From CAZQDP01 sp964592375 (GTDB lineage Bacteria > Bacillota > Clostridia > RUG12999): DNA of 20,865 bases. The position numbers were made by a program, and so were the translations under genes. Below the pieces are notes generated by a model. The model saw nothing but the letters and a program-made list of their open reading frames with translations. It was not told where the DNA came from and did not search any database. Shown here piece by piece: positions 10,601 through 17,815 of the stretch. The stretch covers positions 1 to 20,865 of the forward strand of contig CAZQDP010000040.1 of assembly GCA_964592375.1 (NCBI GenBank), in the 5' to 3' direction. The number at the start of each line of letters is the position of its first letter. Position 1 is the stretch's first letter.

Positions 10601-12739
10601 TATTTTTTTTCCTTCGCTGTTTCTTATCTTTGAAAACAACCAAAAAATCAGCTGCCAATCGCCTCTGATCCATCGATGTTGCCGCCCTGCATAGCTGTTG
10701 TAGCGAGCAGGATACCCATCCAGTAGTTCTACATCTCCTACAAGTCCGCACCGAATATATGCGCCCTCAATGAGATCGTGACTCAGTACGCTATTTTCCG
10801 GAAATGCACCCCATAGTGCCTTGTTAAACACCTCCAAATCAAAAATGCCTTTTCCGGTAAAAATACTCTCACCAAACTGATCCTGATAGATATCGGAAAC
10901 CACGGTTGAGTATGGATCAATGCCTCCTTGCCCCGCAAATACCCTTGAAAAAAAGGTCTTGTTGGCGCTCTCCACATCCACACTGATTCTAGGTTGCATA
11001 ATACCATAGCCGGATAACACTATTTTCTTTTTATCATCAAAAACCGGCCGGCTCAGCGGATGCAGCATGGCTCCTGCCAATTTCGCGGCACTGCCAATAG
11101 GCAAACGGGTATCCGCATCCAGCGTGATGACATATTTTATGTTTTTAGGCATGCCTGTGATGGTTTCATAAGAAGTGTCGGTATCCCCTACCAAAAGCTT
11201 TGATAATTCAAGCAGTGCGCCACGTTTACGCTCCCAGCCCATCCATTTTTTCTGCATCTTTGCGTACACTCGTTTTCTGCCAAAATAAAAGAAAATCTCT
11301 TGCTCGTATTTTGCATTTAAAGCCTCAATAGTTTGGCAGATATAATCACTCAGCGCTTTATCAGGTGGTAAAACCTCTTGCTTGCCATCTATAAAATCAC
11401 CTGCTAGGGCGAAAAAAATACCATCATTTCTATTGGCAAGATAATAACTTTCAAGCGCTGATAATAGTTCCTCCGCCCGTTTTTGATCCGTGATGAGTGT
11501 AGGTACCACCACAAGCACCGGGTATTCCGACAAATCTTTTATTTCGATTTTAGGAATCATCTCTGGCATTTTGGTGTGCCCGAGCACATAGTGGATGGCA
11601 GAGATAACAATATGGGATATAGGCAGTAAGCTAAGCAGAAAAAGTGTGATGCTTCCATTGCATATGAGGAGAGAAAACGCAAAGCTGAGCACCACCGCAC
11701 AGCTGATATATGCTCTTACCTTATTCTTTTTCTCCATGGACAAGCCCCTTGCGCCCAGCGACTTCATTAAATCTCTTTTTCCTTCGCCAACAAGGTAATA
11801 GCCGATATGGCGCATCAGCTCATTCGAGGCGGCTTGCGCCATTTCAAGTGCCATCCTTGCGGCTAACATATCGCTTTTGCCTGCCATTTTGCCAATATGT
11901 GCCGCCGCTTTTCGGTAATAATCCCTGCTTTCGAAGTCCATCTTTTCATAAATGCCGCTTGGATCTTCACGCAGTATGCGCTCCAGCGCACTGAGCTTTT
12001 CAAAGCAACGAGTCCAGTCGATTGATGAAATGACGGAAAGATTGGTAATATGGTTTCCCATACTCATCTGTCGCCTTGCTTGCTTTTCATATTCTTCTTC
12101 CACAGCCTTTGCAGCTGAAGTTTCCATCTCTTGTAGCATCCTGTCAATCCCGGCCAAGATGAATGCATTCTTACTGCCTCCACTCTTGAGGCGATACACC
12201 AAATACTCAACAAAGCTGTTGTCTACAAGCTTTGCGCCATTCATATGCTTTTTCAAAATCTCCATGCTCTCTCCCTTTGAAAGACGCACATAAATTTCTT
12301 CCGCAATTTTGTAAGCGTTCTGGGAAGCTGCTATTCGCTCACATACTTGACGCAGTTTGGAAAATATTGCTACTTTAAGCATCACCGGAAGCGCCCATAT
12401 CTCTTCCGTTGTAAACGGGCGTTCCTCTTGCTCTTTTTGCGTGGCCAAAATCATATAATCCTCATCGATTTTCCCACAGCTTTTATCAATCAGTCCTTGG
12501 GCAAAACGATATATTCTCATATCCACTCCGCCCTCACCCGGCAATTTTTTCGCAATGCTGCGAGTGAAACTGCTGCGGATATCTCGATATTGACGTTCTA
12601 TAATATAAAAATTATCCAGCAGCCATTCTGAGGCGGCTGCTACTCTGAGCCCTTTATCTGCGCTTTCTCCCAGACTTTTATACACAGCAGAAATATATCT
12701 GAAATCATCGCCAGTCTCGCTCAAAAAACCTTTTGCCAT
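4656..12739 (-). CDS. Cyclic beta-1,2-glucan synthase (GT84 / cyclization domain / GH94), 3' end lost in gap
   Basis: About 2,695 residues are visible; proteobacterial homologues (NdvB, ChvB, Cgs) have about 2,830. This membrane enzyme polymerises glucose from UDP-glucose into beta-1,2-glucan and closes the ring. The order of domains fits: an N-terminal domain (WLLDNFYIIERQ); membrane spans near 346-386, 733-776, 790-816 and 850-898; a GT84 domain with LDADTRLP (Asp541, Asp543), SHDLIEGA and QHRW (687-690); a glycoamylase/cyclization-like domain (GAANRTSPTNIG near 951); two beta-sandwich plus barrel modules; and a C-terminal GH94 domain with SGGAFGFRDQLQD, GSGDWNDGMN (Asp2386, Asp2389) and RENGGQYTHA, which trims chain length. 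GGAGG lies 8 bases before the chosen ATG; an out-of-frame ATG sits at 12743. The last readable residues, IVALCDD, are close to the usual C-terminus, so perhaps 10-20 residues are missing. No exporter gene is adjacent. Confidence 0.93.
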
Positions 12740-12754
12740 TCATTGCACCTCCGA

Positions 12755-12774
12755 TTGCCGCAAAAAGGCGGCAA
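12755..12774 (-). promoter_or_regulatory. Leader hairpin next to the glucan synthase ribosome binding site
   Basis: A perfect 7-bp stem, TTGCCGC / GCGGCAA with a 6-base loop, ends two bases before the GGAGG (12752-12748) of the glucan synthase gene. It could block or stabilise translation initiation. No T run follows, so it is not a terminator. Confidence 0.45.
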
Positions 12775-12799
12775 ATGCATCTTCAATCTATCGAAATTT

Positions 12800-12826
12800 A
12801 TTATCATAATACTTTTTGATGATAAT
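12800..12826. repeat. Inverted repeat ATTATCAT-N11-ATGATAAT
   Basis: Two perfect 8-base arms separated by 11 bases lie between the divergent glucan synthase and CNNM genes, about 60-85 bases before the glucan synthase start. This is the geometry of an operator for a dimeric regulator, but the region is AT-rich and chance cannot be excluded. I could not place a convincing sigma-A promoter for the glucan synthase gene. Confidence 0.3.
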
Positions 12827-12904
12827 GTTATTGGTATAGCATAACCGAATTTTAGTACTTTCATAAGTATTTTTGTATTTTTTTATTATTATGTTGCCTA
12901 AATC

Positions 12905-12933
12905 TTGACATAACTGCACAAATTATATATAAT
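12905..12933 (+). promoter_or_regulatory. Perfect consensus sigma-A promoter of the CNNM gene
   Basis: TTGACA (12905-12910), 17 bases, TATAAT (12928-12933): both hexamers and the spacing are ideal. Transcription should start near 12940. Strong constitutive expression is expected unless a repressor or the leader intervenes. Confidence 0.9.
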
Positions 12934-12939
12934 GACTTT

Positions 12940-12962
12940 AATTAAAATAATAATTTTTAATT
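12940..12962 (+). repeat. AT-only hairpin at the 5' end of the CNNM transcript
   Basis: AATTAAAA (12940-12947), a 7-base spacer and TTTTAATT (12955-12962) form a perfect 8-bp inverted repeat exactly where the mRNA should begin. It may be a 5'-end stem that protects the RNA, or an operator at the start site. Confidence 0.35.
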
Positions 12963-12996
12963 ATTACCTATGAATGAAAAAGGAGTTTTGTTGGAA

Positions 12997-14349
12997 ATGG
13001 AAAGTGACGGTAGTCATATTATGTTACAGCTACTCACCTTGTTGATGCTTATACTATTGAATGCTTTTTTTGCTTCTGCAGAAATCGCACTCATCTCGCT
13101 CAATGATAAGAAAATTCGCAAAATGGCGGAGGAAGGGCATAAAAAGGCAAAGCTTATCGATAAGCTAATTTCTGAACCCAGCCGCTTTTTATCTACAATT
13201 CAAGTGGGAGTTACTTTATCCGGACTATTTGCCAGTGCATTGGCTTCCAAAACCTTTGCCGATAAGCTCACCGCATGGATTGTTTCAATGCATCCTCTTG
13301 TGGATATGGATTTTATTGCAGGTGTTTCTCTCATTTCCATTACCTTACTTTTATCGTATTTTACATTGGTACTCGGTGAGCTTGTGCCGAAAAGGCTTGC
13401 TATGCTCAATCCAGAAAAAATCTCCATGTTTTGCGTGCATCCCTTGCGTCTGATATCAATTATAACGGCTCCTTTTATTAAGCTATTGTCTTTGTCTACC
13501 AATTTTATTTTAATGGTGCTTGGTATTGATCCTAAGATTACAAATGAGAATGTGACGGAAGAAGAAATTCGTTTGTTGGTGGATGTGGGCGAGGAAAACG
13601 GTGTTATTCCCGAATCCGAACGAATTATGATTAATAATATATTTGAATTTGACGATACCACGGTTGAACGGATTATGACCCATCGTACAGACATTGTGGC
13701 ACTGCCTTTTGATGCATCCTTTGATGAGGTGGTCAATGTGGTGATCGCAGAAAAGTATTCTCGAATTCCCGTTTACGAAGGCACCTTAGATCATATTACA
13801 GGCATTTTGCATACGAAGGACATGCTTGAATATATTAAAGATAAAAATGCAAAAGAATTTCAGCTATCAGATGTCGTTCATGAGCCGTATTTTGTGCCCC
13901 AATCCAAAATGGCAGATGAGCTTTTAACAGAATTACAGCTGCACAAAAACCACATGGCTGTGGTAGTTGATGAATATGGCGGCACAGCCGGCATTATTAC
14001 CTTGGAGGATTTGGTAGAACTGATTGTGGGAAATATTCAGGATGAATATGACGATGAAGAGCAGGAACTTTGGCAGATTGATGAAGACACGTATATTCTT
14101 GACGGAACGGTTGATTTTGAAAATGCCGTTACGCTTTTAGGCATAACCCCTGAAGAAGAGCACGATAATTACGATACCATTGGCGGCTTTATTATGGGCA
14201 ACTTGGGAAGAATTCCCCAGCTTGGCGACTCCTTTATGTATGACAATATGCGTTTTGAGGTAACAGAGCTAGGTGATAAAAGGCCGGGCAAAATAAAAGC
14301 AGTGAGACTGAAAAATGATGAAATGCAGCCGGATGGCTCAAATGAATGA
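12997..14349 (+). CDS. CNNM/CorC-type membrane protein with CBS domains (hemolysin C family)
   Basis: About 450 residues with the three-part layout of the family: an N-terminal CNNM (DUF21) membrane domain with LLTLLMLILLNAFFASAEIALISLN at the start and further spans to about residue 185; a pair of CBS domains from about 223 (VERIMTHRTDIVAL) to about 345 (VVVDEYGGTAGIITLEDLVEL), expected to bind adenine nucleotides; and a C-terminal CorC/HlyC transporter-associated domain (ILDGTVDFENAVTLLG to the end). Members are linked to magnesium or sodium/cobalt efflux and homeostasis; the name hemolysin is historical. Start choice is open: AAAGGAG (12979-12985) precedes TTG codons at 12988 and 12991 and ATG at 12997; the ATG at 12970 overlaps no ribosome binding site. 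It is first in a two-gene unit with the DUF1874-like gene. Confidence 0.9.
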   Translation: MESDGSHIMLQLLTLLMLILLNAFFASAEIALISLNDKKIRKMAEEGHKKAKLIDKLISEPSRFLSTIQVGVTLSGLFASALASKTFADKLTAWIVSMHPLVDMDFIAGVSLISITLLLSYFTLVLGELVPKRLAMLNPEKISMFCVHPLRLISIITAPFIKLLSLSTNFILMVLGIDPKITNENVTEEEIRLLVDVGEENGVIPESERIMINNIFEFDDTTVERIMTHRTDIVALPFDASFDEVVNVVIAEKYSRIPVYEGTLDHITGILHTKDMLEYIKDKNAKEFQLSDVVHEPYFVPQSKMADELLTELQLHKNHMAVVVDEYGGTAGIITLEDLVELIVGNIQDEYDDEEQELWQIDEDTYILDGTVDFENAVTLLGITPEEEHDNYDTIGGFIMGNLGRIPQLGDSFMYDNMRFEVTELGDKRPGKIKAVRLKNDEMQPDGSNE

Positions 14350-14379
14350 TCAATTCCGTAAAGGAAAATGAGAATACAA

Positions 14380-14406
14380 GCGGGAAATCCGCAGAAGGAG
14401 GCTTCT
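14380..14406 (+). promoter_or_regulatory. Tandem small hairpins, the second holding the ribosome binding site
   Basis: GCGG / CCGC (14380-14392) is followed at once by AGAAG-GAGG-CTTCT (14393-14406). The loop of the second hairpin is part of the GGAGG Shine-Dalgarno site of the gene starting at 14408. Pairing could limit translation of that gene relative to the CNNM gene ahead of it. Confidence 0.4.
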
Positions 14407-14407
14407 T

Positions 14408-14779
14408 ATGACCAATAAAAATCCATTATTGTTAATTGACAACAGCGAGGTGATTACACTCATTAATGAAGGAAGTTTTGAATGCAGGAACCTTACCTTT
14501 GAGGAAGCGACAGTGATACTGGAAACATATGGCGAGGATGTGATCTGTTGCCTCAATAATCCCGTAATCGAAGACATTATCTTTGACTATTTGGGAATTG
14601 CAAATCGTGCTTTTGTTCGCAAGCATATTATTAATATGCGTCCTAGTCAAGATGCGATTGCATTTAAAATTTTGCGTACGCCTTCAGAGTCACAGCCCCT
14701 CATTCACATAGATGGTGTGGAGGCCAAAAAGATACAAAACGTGTACATATACTGCCAGCTCATTATGCGAACAAAATAA
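14408..14779 (+). CDS. STIV orfB116 / DUF1874-like protein, catalytic His position replaced
   Basis: A 123-residue soluble protein. Its pattern fits the DUF1874 (STIV B116) fold as I remember it: a first strand LLLIDNS, then GSFECRNLTFEEATVIL (22-38; family typically G-[ST]-[FY]-E-x-[KR]-x-[IL]-[ST]-x-E-E-A), the helix region ICCLNNPVIEDIIFDYLGI (46-64; family typically VSAIGH...LLGI) and AIAFKILRTPSE (83-94; family typically ALVFKL.GR.PEG). Viral AcrIII-1 and CRISPR-associated Crn2 of this family are ring nucleases that bind and cleave cyclic tetra-adenylate using the His of IGH; ungapped alignment puts Asn51 there, so it may bind a ligand without cutting it. GGAGG lies 6 bases before the ATG. 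It is 58 bases after the CNNM gene and probably shares its transcript. It could instead be an unrelated small protein. Confidence 0.6.
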   Translation: MTNKNPLLLIDNSEVITLINEGSFECRNLTFEEATVILETYGEDVICCLNNPVIEDIIFDYLGIANRAFVRKHIINMRPSQDAIAFKILRTPSESQPLIHIDGVEAKKIQNVYIYCQLIMRTK

Positions 14780-14798
14780 AAGCATAGATACATGATAT

Positions 14799-14859
14799 AA
14801 AAAATATGCCGCCGATAAGATGATGCACCCACTGGACGCAATCTTTTCGGCGGCATTTT
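14799..14859. terminator. Bidirectional terminator between the DUF1874-like gene and potA
   Basis: Arms 14806-14821 and 14841-14856 (ATGCCGCCGA...TCGGCGGCAT) form a 16-bp stem with one T-T mismatch and a 19-base loop. Read on the minus strand it is followed by A and six T, ending potA; on the plus strand four T follow, ending the CNNM transcript. Confidence 0.88.
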
Positions 14860-14874
14860 GATTATGCAAATATT

Positions 14875-15915
14875 TTAAGATGATTTACGCATGATATGAA
14901 TATCGTTCGGTAATATTTGGATGCCCACCAGGCTTCCTACCGCCTCCATTGCTGTACTATGTACCAACCAATCGAATTGATGGTTTTTAAGAGTCATTTC
15001 ATAATGCACTCCCTTGAAGATGACACTGCTTACCGTGCAGTCAATTTGCCCTTCTCCTGCGGGTACAATTTTCACATCTTCCGGTCTTATCACCACATCA
15101 ATTTCTTCTCTTTTTTCAAATCCCTTGTCTACGCATATCAATTCCATGCCGCAAAATTGCACTTTAAAATCCTCTATCATATAGCCGCCAAGGATATTAC
15201 TCTCTCCGATAAATCTTGCGGTAAAAGCATTGGCAGGTTCGTTATAAATATCCTGCGGCGTGCCAATTTGTTGAATTTTTCCGTTGCTGAGCACAACAAT
15301 GGTATCCGACATGGTGAGTGCCTCTTCTTGATCATGGGTTACATAAATAAATGCAATGCCAAGAGATTTTTGTAGATTTTTAAGCTCAATTTGAAGCTCT
15401 TGGCGCAATTTCAAATCCAGTGCACCAAGCGGTTCATCAAAAAGTAGTACAGCCGGTTGATTGACAATGGCACGAGCAATAGCAACCCTTTGTTGCTGTC
15501 CCCCGCTGAGCGAATCCGGCTTTCTTTTTTCAAATCCGGATAGATTGACCATTGCAAGCGCTGAGGCGACTTTTTTTTGAATATCCGCTTCTCCCATTTT
15601 CTTTATTCGTAGACCAAACGCAATGTTTTCATATACATTCATATGCGAAAATAAAGAGTATTTTTGAAAAACCGTATTGAAATTACGTTTGTTGGGTGGC
15701 ATTTTGGTAATATCATTGCCTCGAAAGTAAACCAACCCCTCGTCCGGCTTTTCAAAACCGCCGATTATCCGCAAGGTGGTGGTCTTCCCACATCCACTGG
15801 GCCCCAGCAAAGTAATAAATTCATTTTCGCGAACATATAAATCAAGCCCACTGAGCACCTGCGTATCCCCAAAGCTTTTTGAAACGCCCACAAGATCGAT
15901 GATTTTTTCTCCCAA
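14875..15915 (-). CDS. potA: Spermidine/putrescine ABC transporter ATP-binding protein
   Basis: A 346-residue ATPase that powers polyamine import by the PotB-PotC channel. It has Walker A GPSGCGKTT (38-46), Q-loop Gln84 (VFQKYSLF), signature LSGGQQQ (136-142), Walker B VLLFDEP (156-162) and THDQEEA, followed by a C-terminal TOBE-like regulatory domain containing VVIRPEDVKI. This subfamily (long NBD with TOBE domain) and the adjoining potBCD genes support the assignment. The start codon is TTG at 15915, 10 bases after GGGAG; a very short frame, ATG at 15952 to TGA at 15923, covers that binding site. It is the last gene of the operon, 37 bases after potD, whereas potA is usually first. The terminator follows 18 bases after its stop. 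Confidence 0.94.
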   Translation of the reverse strand: MGEKIIDLVGVSKSFGDTQVLSGLDLYVRENEFITLLGPSGCGKTTTLRIIGGFEKPDEGLVYFRGNDITKMPPNKRNFNTVFQKYSLFSHMNVYENIAFGLRIKKMGEADIQKKVASALAMVNLSGFEKRKPDSLSGGQQQRVAIARAIVNQPAVLLFDEPLGALDLKLRQELQIELKNLQKSLGIAFIYVTHDQEEALTMSDTIVVLSNGKIQQIGTPQDIYNEPANAFTARFIGESNILGGYMIEDFKVQFCGMELICVDKGFEKREEIDVVIRPEDVKIVPAGEGQIDCTVSSVIFKGVHYEMTLKNHQFDWLVHSTAMEAVGSLVGIQILPNDIHIMRKSS

Positions 15916-15952
15916 CTCAAATTCACTCCCACAATACTCTTTTGTCGCTCAT

Positions 15953-16984
15953 TTAGGAGGCTCTTGCCTCTGTCCATATTTGGTCGTAGACCTTGGCACT
16001 TTCGCCTAAATCTTTAAATACCTCATACCCACTTGTAATCTCCTCGGAAGGATAAGCTACCATAGAACCCTGCAGCTCCGGTTCCAATTGTTCATAAGCC
16101 CCGGTATGTGGCGTTGAATACCCAATATACTCCGTATTTTGCAGTGCAATCTCGGTTTCGCACATAAAATTGATAAAATATTCTGCTTCCTTTTGATGCT
16201 GAGAAGTTTTTGGAATGACCATGCTGTCAATATAATAATTACTGCGTTTTGGCAGTGCAAACGCCAAATCTTCATTCTCCTGCATGACCAAAACAGCATC
16301 CCCAGACCATGCCGCCATCAGCGCGGCTTCGCCGCTGATCATTTTATCTTTCAACTCATCTCCCCCAGTGGCGAGCACCAGCTGCTTTTGCACAATCAGC
16401 TTTTGCTTTGCCGCTTGGAGCTCTTGTGGATTGGTGGAATTCATGGAATAGCCCTGCACGCTGAGCGCAACGCCAATGGCCTCTCGCATACTGTCGATAA
16501 CAAAAATTTGATTTTTATATTTTTCATTCCATAGAATATCCCAATCAATATTTTCCTCATCCACCATAGTTTTATTGTACAACACTCCCATTACGCCCCA
16601 CATATACGGAACAGAGTACTCTCCCTTTGGATCGAATGAGAGTTTCCTAAATCTTTCTGCAATGTATTTGTAATTTGGAATGTTATTCAATTGAAGCTTT
16701 AAGAGCATGTCCTCTTTGATGAGCTTTTCAATCATATAGTCGGATGGTACAATGACATCGTATGCCGTTTTGCTGTTTTTCAGCTTCGTATACATATCCT
16801 CGTTAGTATCGAACATTTCATAGTTGATTTTAATGTCCGGATATTTTCCCTCAAATTGCTTGATGACGTCCTCCCCAATGTAATCCCCCCAGTTGTATAC
16901 ATTTAGTACAACCTTTTGGGAACAGCCTGTGAGCGTGATGGTAAACAAGACCGCTACCGCCAAGATGAAAGCCATTTTTTTCAT
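15953..16984 (-). CDS. potD: Spermidine/putrescine-binding lipoprotein
   Basis: A 343-residue extracellular solute-binding protein. Residues 1-20 form a lipoprotein signal peptide ending in the lipobox LTGC, so Cys21 would be lipidated and the protein anchored outside the membrane. The mature part begins LNVYNWGDYIGEDVI (28-41), the hallmark of PotD/PotF proteins, and contains YDVIVPSDYMIEKL, SVPYMWGVMGVLYN and AAWSGDA, which carry residues that line the polyamine pocket in characterised relatives. Whether it prefers spermidine or putrescine cannot be read from sequence. AAAGGATG upstream of the ATG is the ribosome binding site; the gap to potC is 45 bases. A small hairpin, GAGGC-AAGA-GCCTC (15970-15957), lies in its last codons before potA. 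Confidence 0.94.
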   Translation of the reverse strand: MKKMAFILAVAVLFTITLTGCSQKVVLNVYNWGDYIGEDVIKQFEGKYPDIKINYEMFDTNEDMYTKLKNSKTAYDVIVPSDYMIEKLIKEDMLLKLQLNNIPNYKYIAERFRKLSFDPKGEYSVPYMWGVMGVLYNKTMVDEENIDWDILWNEKYKNQIFVIDSMREAIGVALSVQGYSMNSTNPQELQAAKQKLIVQKQLVLATGGDELKDKMISGEAALMAAWSGDAVLVMQENEDLAFALPKRSNYYIDSMVIPKTSQHQKEAEYFINFMCETEIALQNTEYIGYSTPHTGAYEQLEPELQGSMVAYPSEEITSGYEVFKDLGESAKVYDQIWTEARAS

Positions 16985-17029
16985 TTTAAATCATCCTTTC
17001 TCCTTTGTTATAAAAACCATGCCGATAGA

Positions 17030-17815
17030 TTAATCAACAATTTCCTGCCTTGCTTTTTTGGGCTTAAAATGGATACCGGCAAGCAGTGCCATGACCACAG
17101 TAAATACAATGGTGGATAGTGCATAAATCTCCGGATTAATTCCTCTTTTGGTCATCGTGTAAATCATGATGGACAGATTTTGCACGCCACTGCCGGTGGT
17201 AAAGAAGCTAATCATAAAATCATCCACCGAAAGGGTAACACAGATTAAAAATCCGGAGATGACCGCGGGCATAATCTCGGGCAAAATAACTTGATAAAAC
17301 GCCTGCCGCTCATTTGCACCAAGGTCCAGTGCCGCTTCATATACATTGCGATTGACCTGATACATCTTTGGCAAAACAGAAAAAATCACATAAGGCACAC
17401 AAAAGGCAACATGCGCAAATAGTAATGTACCAAAGCCCAGTGTCATTTTCATGGCAGTAAATAAAATCATCAGTGATACGCCTGTAACAATATCGGAATT
17501 AACCATTGGCAGGTATGTGAGGCTAATCATGGCATTTTTAAATGCAGGCCTGCTGTTAAATAGACCAATGGCTGCCATTGTACCTACCACCGTGGAAATC
17601 AGTGCCGCAAGCAGTGCAACCAAAATGGTCGTAAATAGTACGGACATCACATTTTCATTGCTAAGTAGCTTCACATACCATTCAAGCGTAAACCCTTTCC
17701 ACAACCCACGGAATCTTGAGGAGTTAAAGGATAAGACAATCATCACAAAAATCGGCAGATAGATAAAAGCGAGCACTGCATAAAAATAAAAGCGTTTTGC
17801 CAAATCTTTTACCAT
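17030..17815 (-). CDS. potC: Spermidine/putrescine ABC transporter permease PotC
   Basis: A 261-residue permease with about six membrane spans, beginning AVLAFIYLPIFVMIVLSFNSS, the usual first span of PotC. The EAA loop that docks the ATPase is EAALDLGANERQAFYQVILPEI, near residues 160-181, followed by SGFLICVTLSVDDFMISFFTTG, also characteristic of PotC. With PotB it forms the membrane channel for polyamine uptake. Its ATG overlaps the end of potB (ATGGTAA, 7 shared bases), so the two are translationally coupled; AAAGGTGGAG lies just upstream, inside potB. The C-terminus is short and basic. Confidence 0.94.
   Translation of the reverse strand: MVKDLAKRFYFYAVLAFIYLPIFVMIVLSFNSSRFRGLWKGFTLEWYVKLLSNENVMSVLFTTILVALLAALISTVVGTMAAIGLFNSRPAFKNAMISLTYLPMVNSDIVTGVSLMILFTAMKMTLGFGTLLFAHVAFCVPYVIFSVLPKMYQVNRNVYEAALDLGANERQAFYQVILPEIMPAVISGFLICVTLSVDDFMISFFTTGSGVQNLSIMIYTMTKRGINPEIYALSTIVFTVVMALLAGIHFKPKKARQEIVD

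Noticed and set aside
4535..12739. Reading frame of 2,734 codons that continues through the N run to a stop at 4535
   Set aside because: The frame inside the gap is unknown; the residues after it are an artefact. The gene is annotated as partial, ending at 4656.
12970..12996. Upstream in-frame ATG for the CNNM protein
   Set aside because: The AAAGGAG site lies downstream of it and fits a start at 12991 or 12997.
13200..13736. 178-codon open frame antisense to the CNNM gene
   Set aside because: Serine/isoleucine-rich shadow of the membrane and CBS domains on the other strand.
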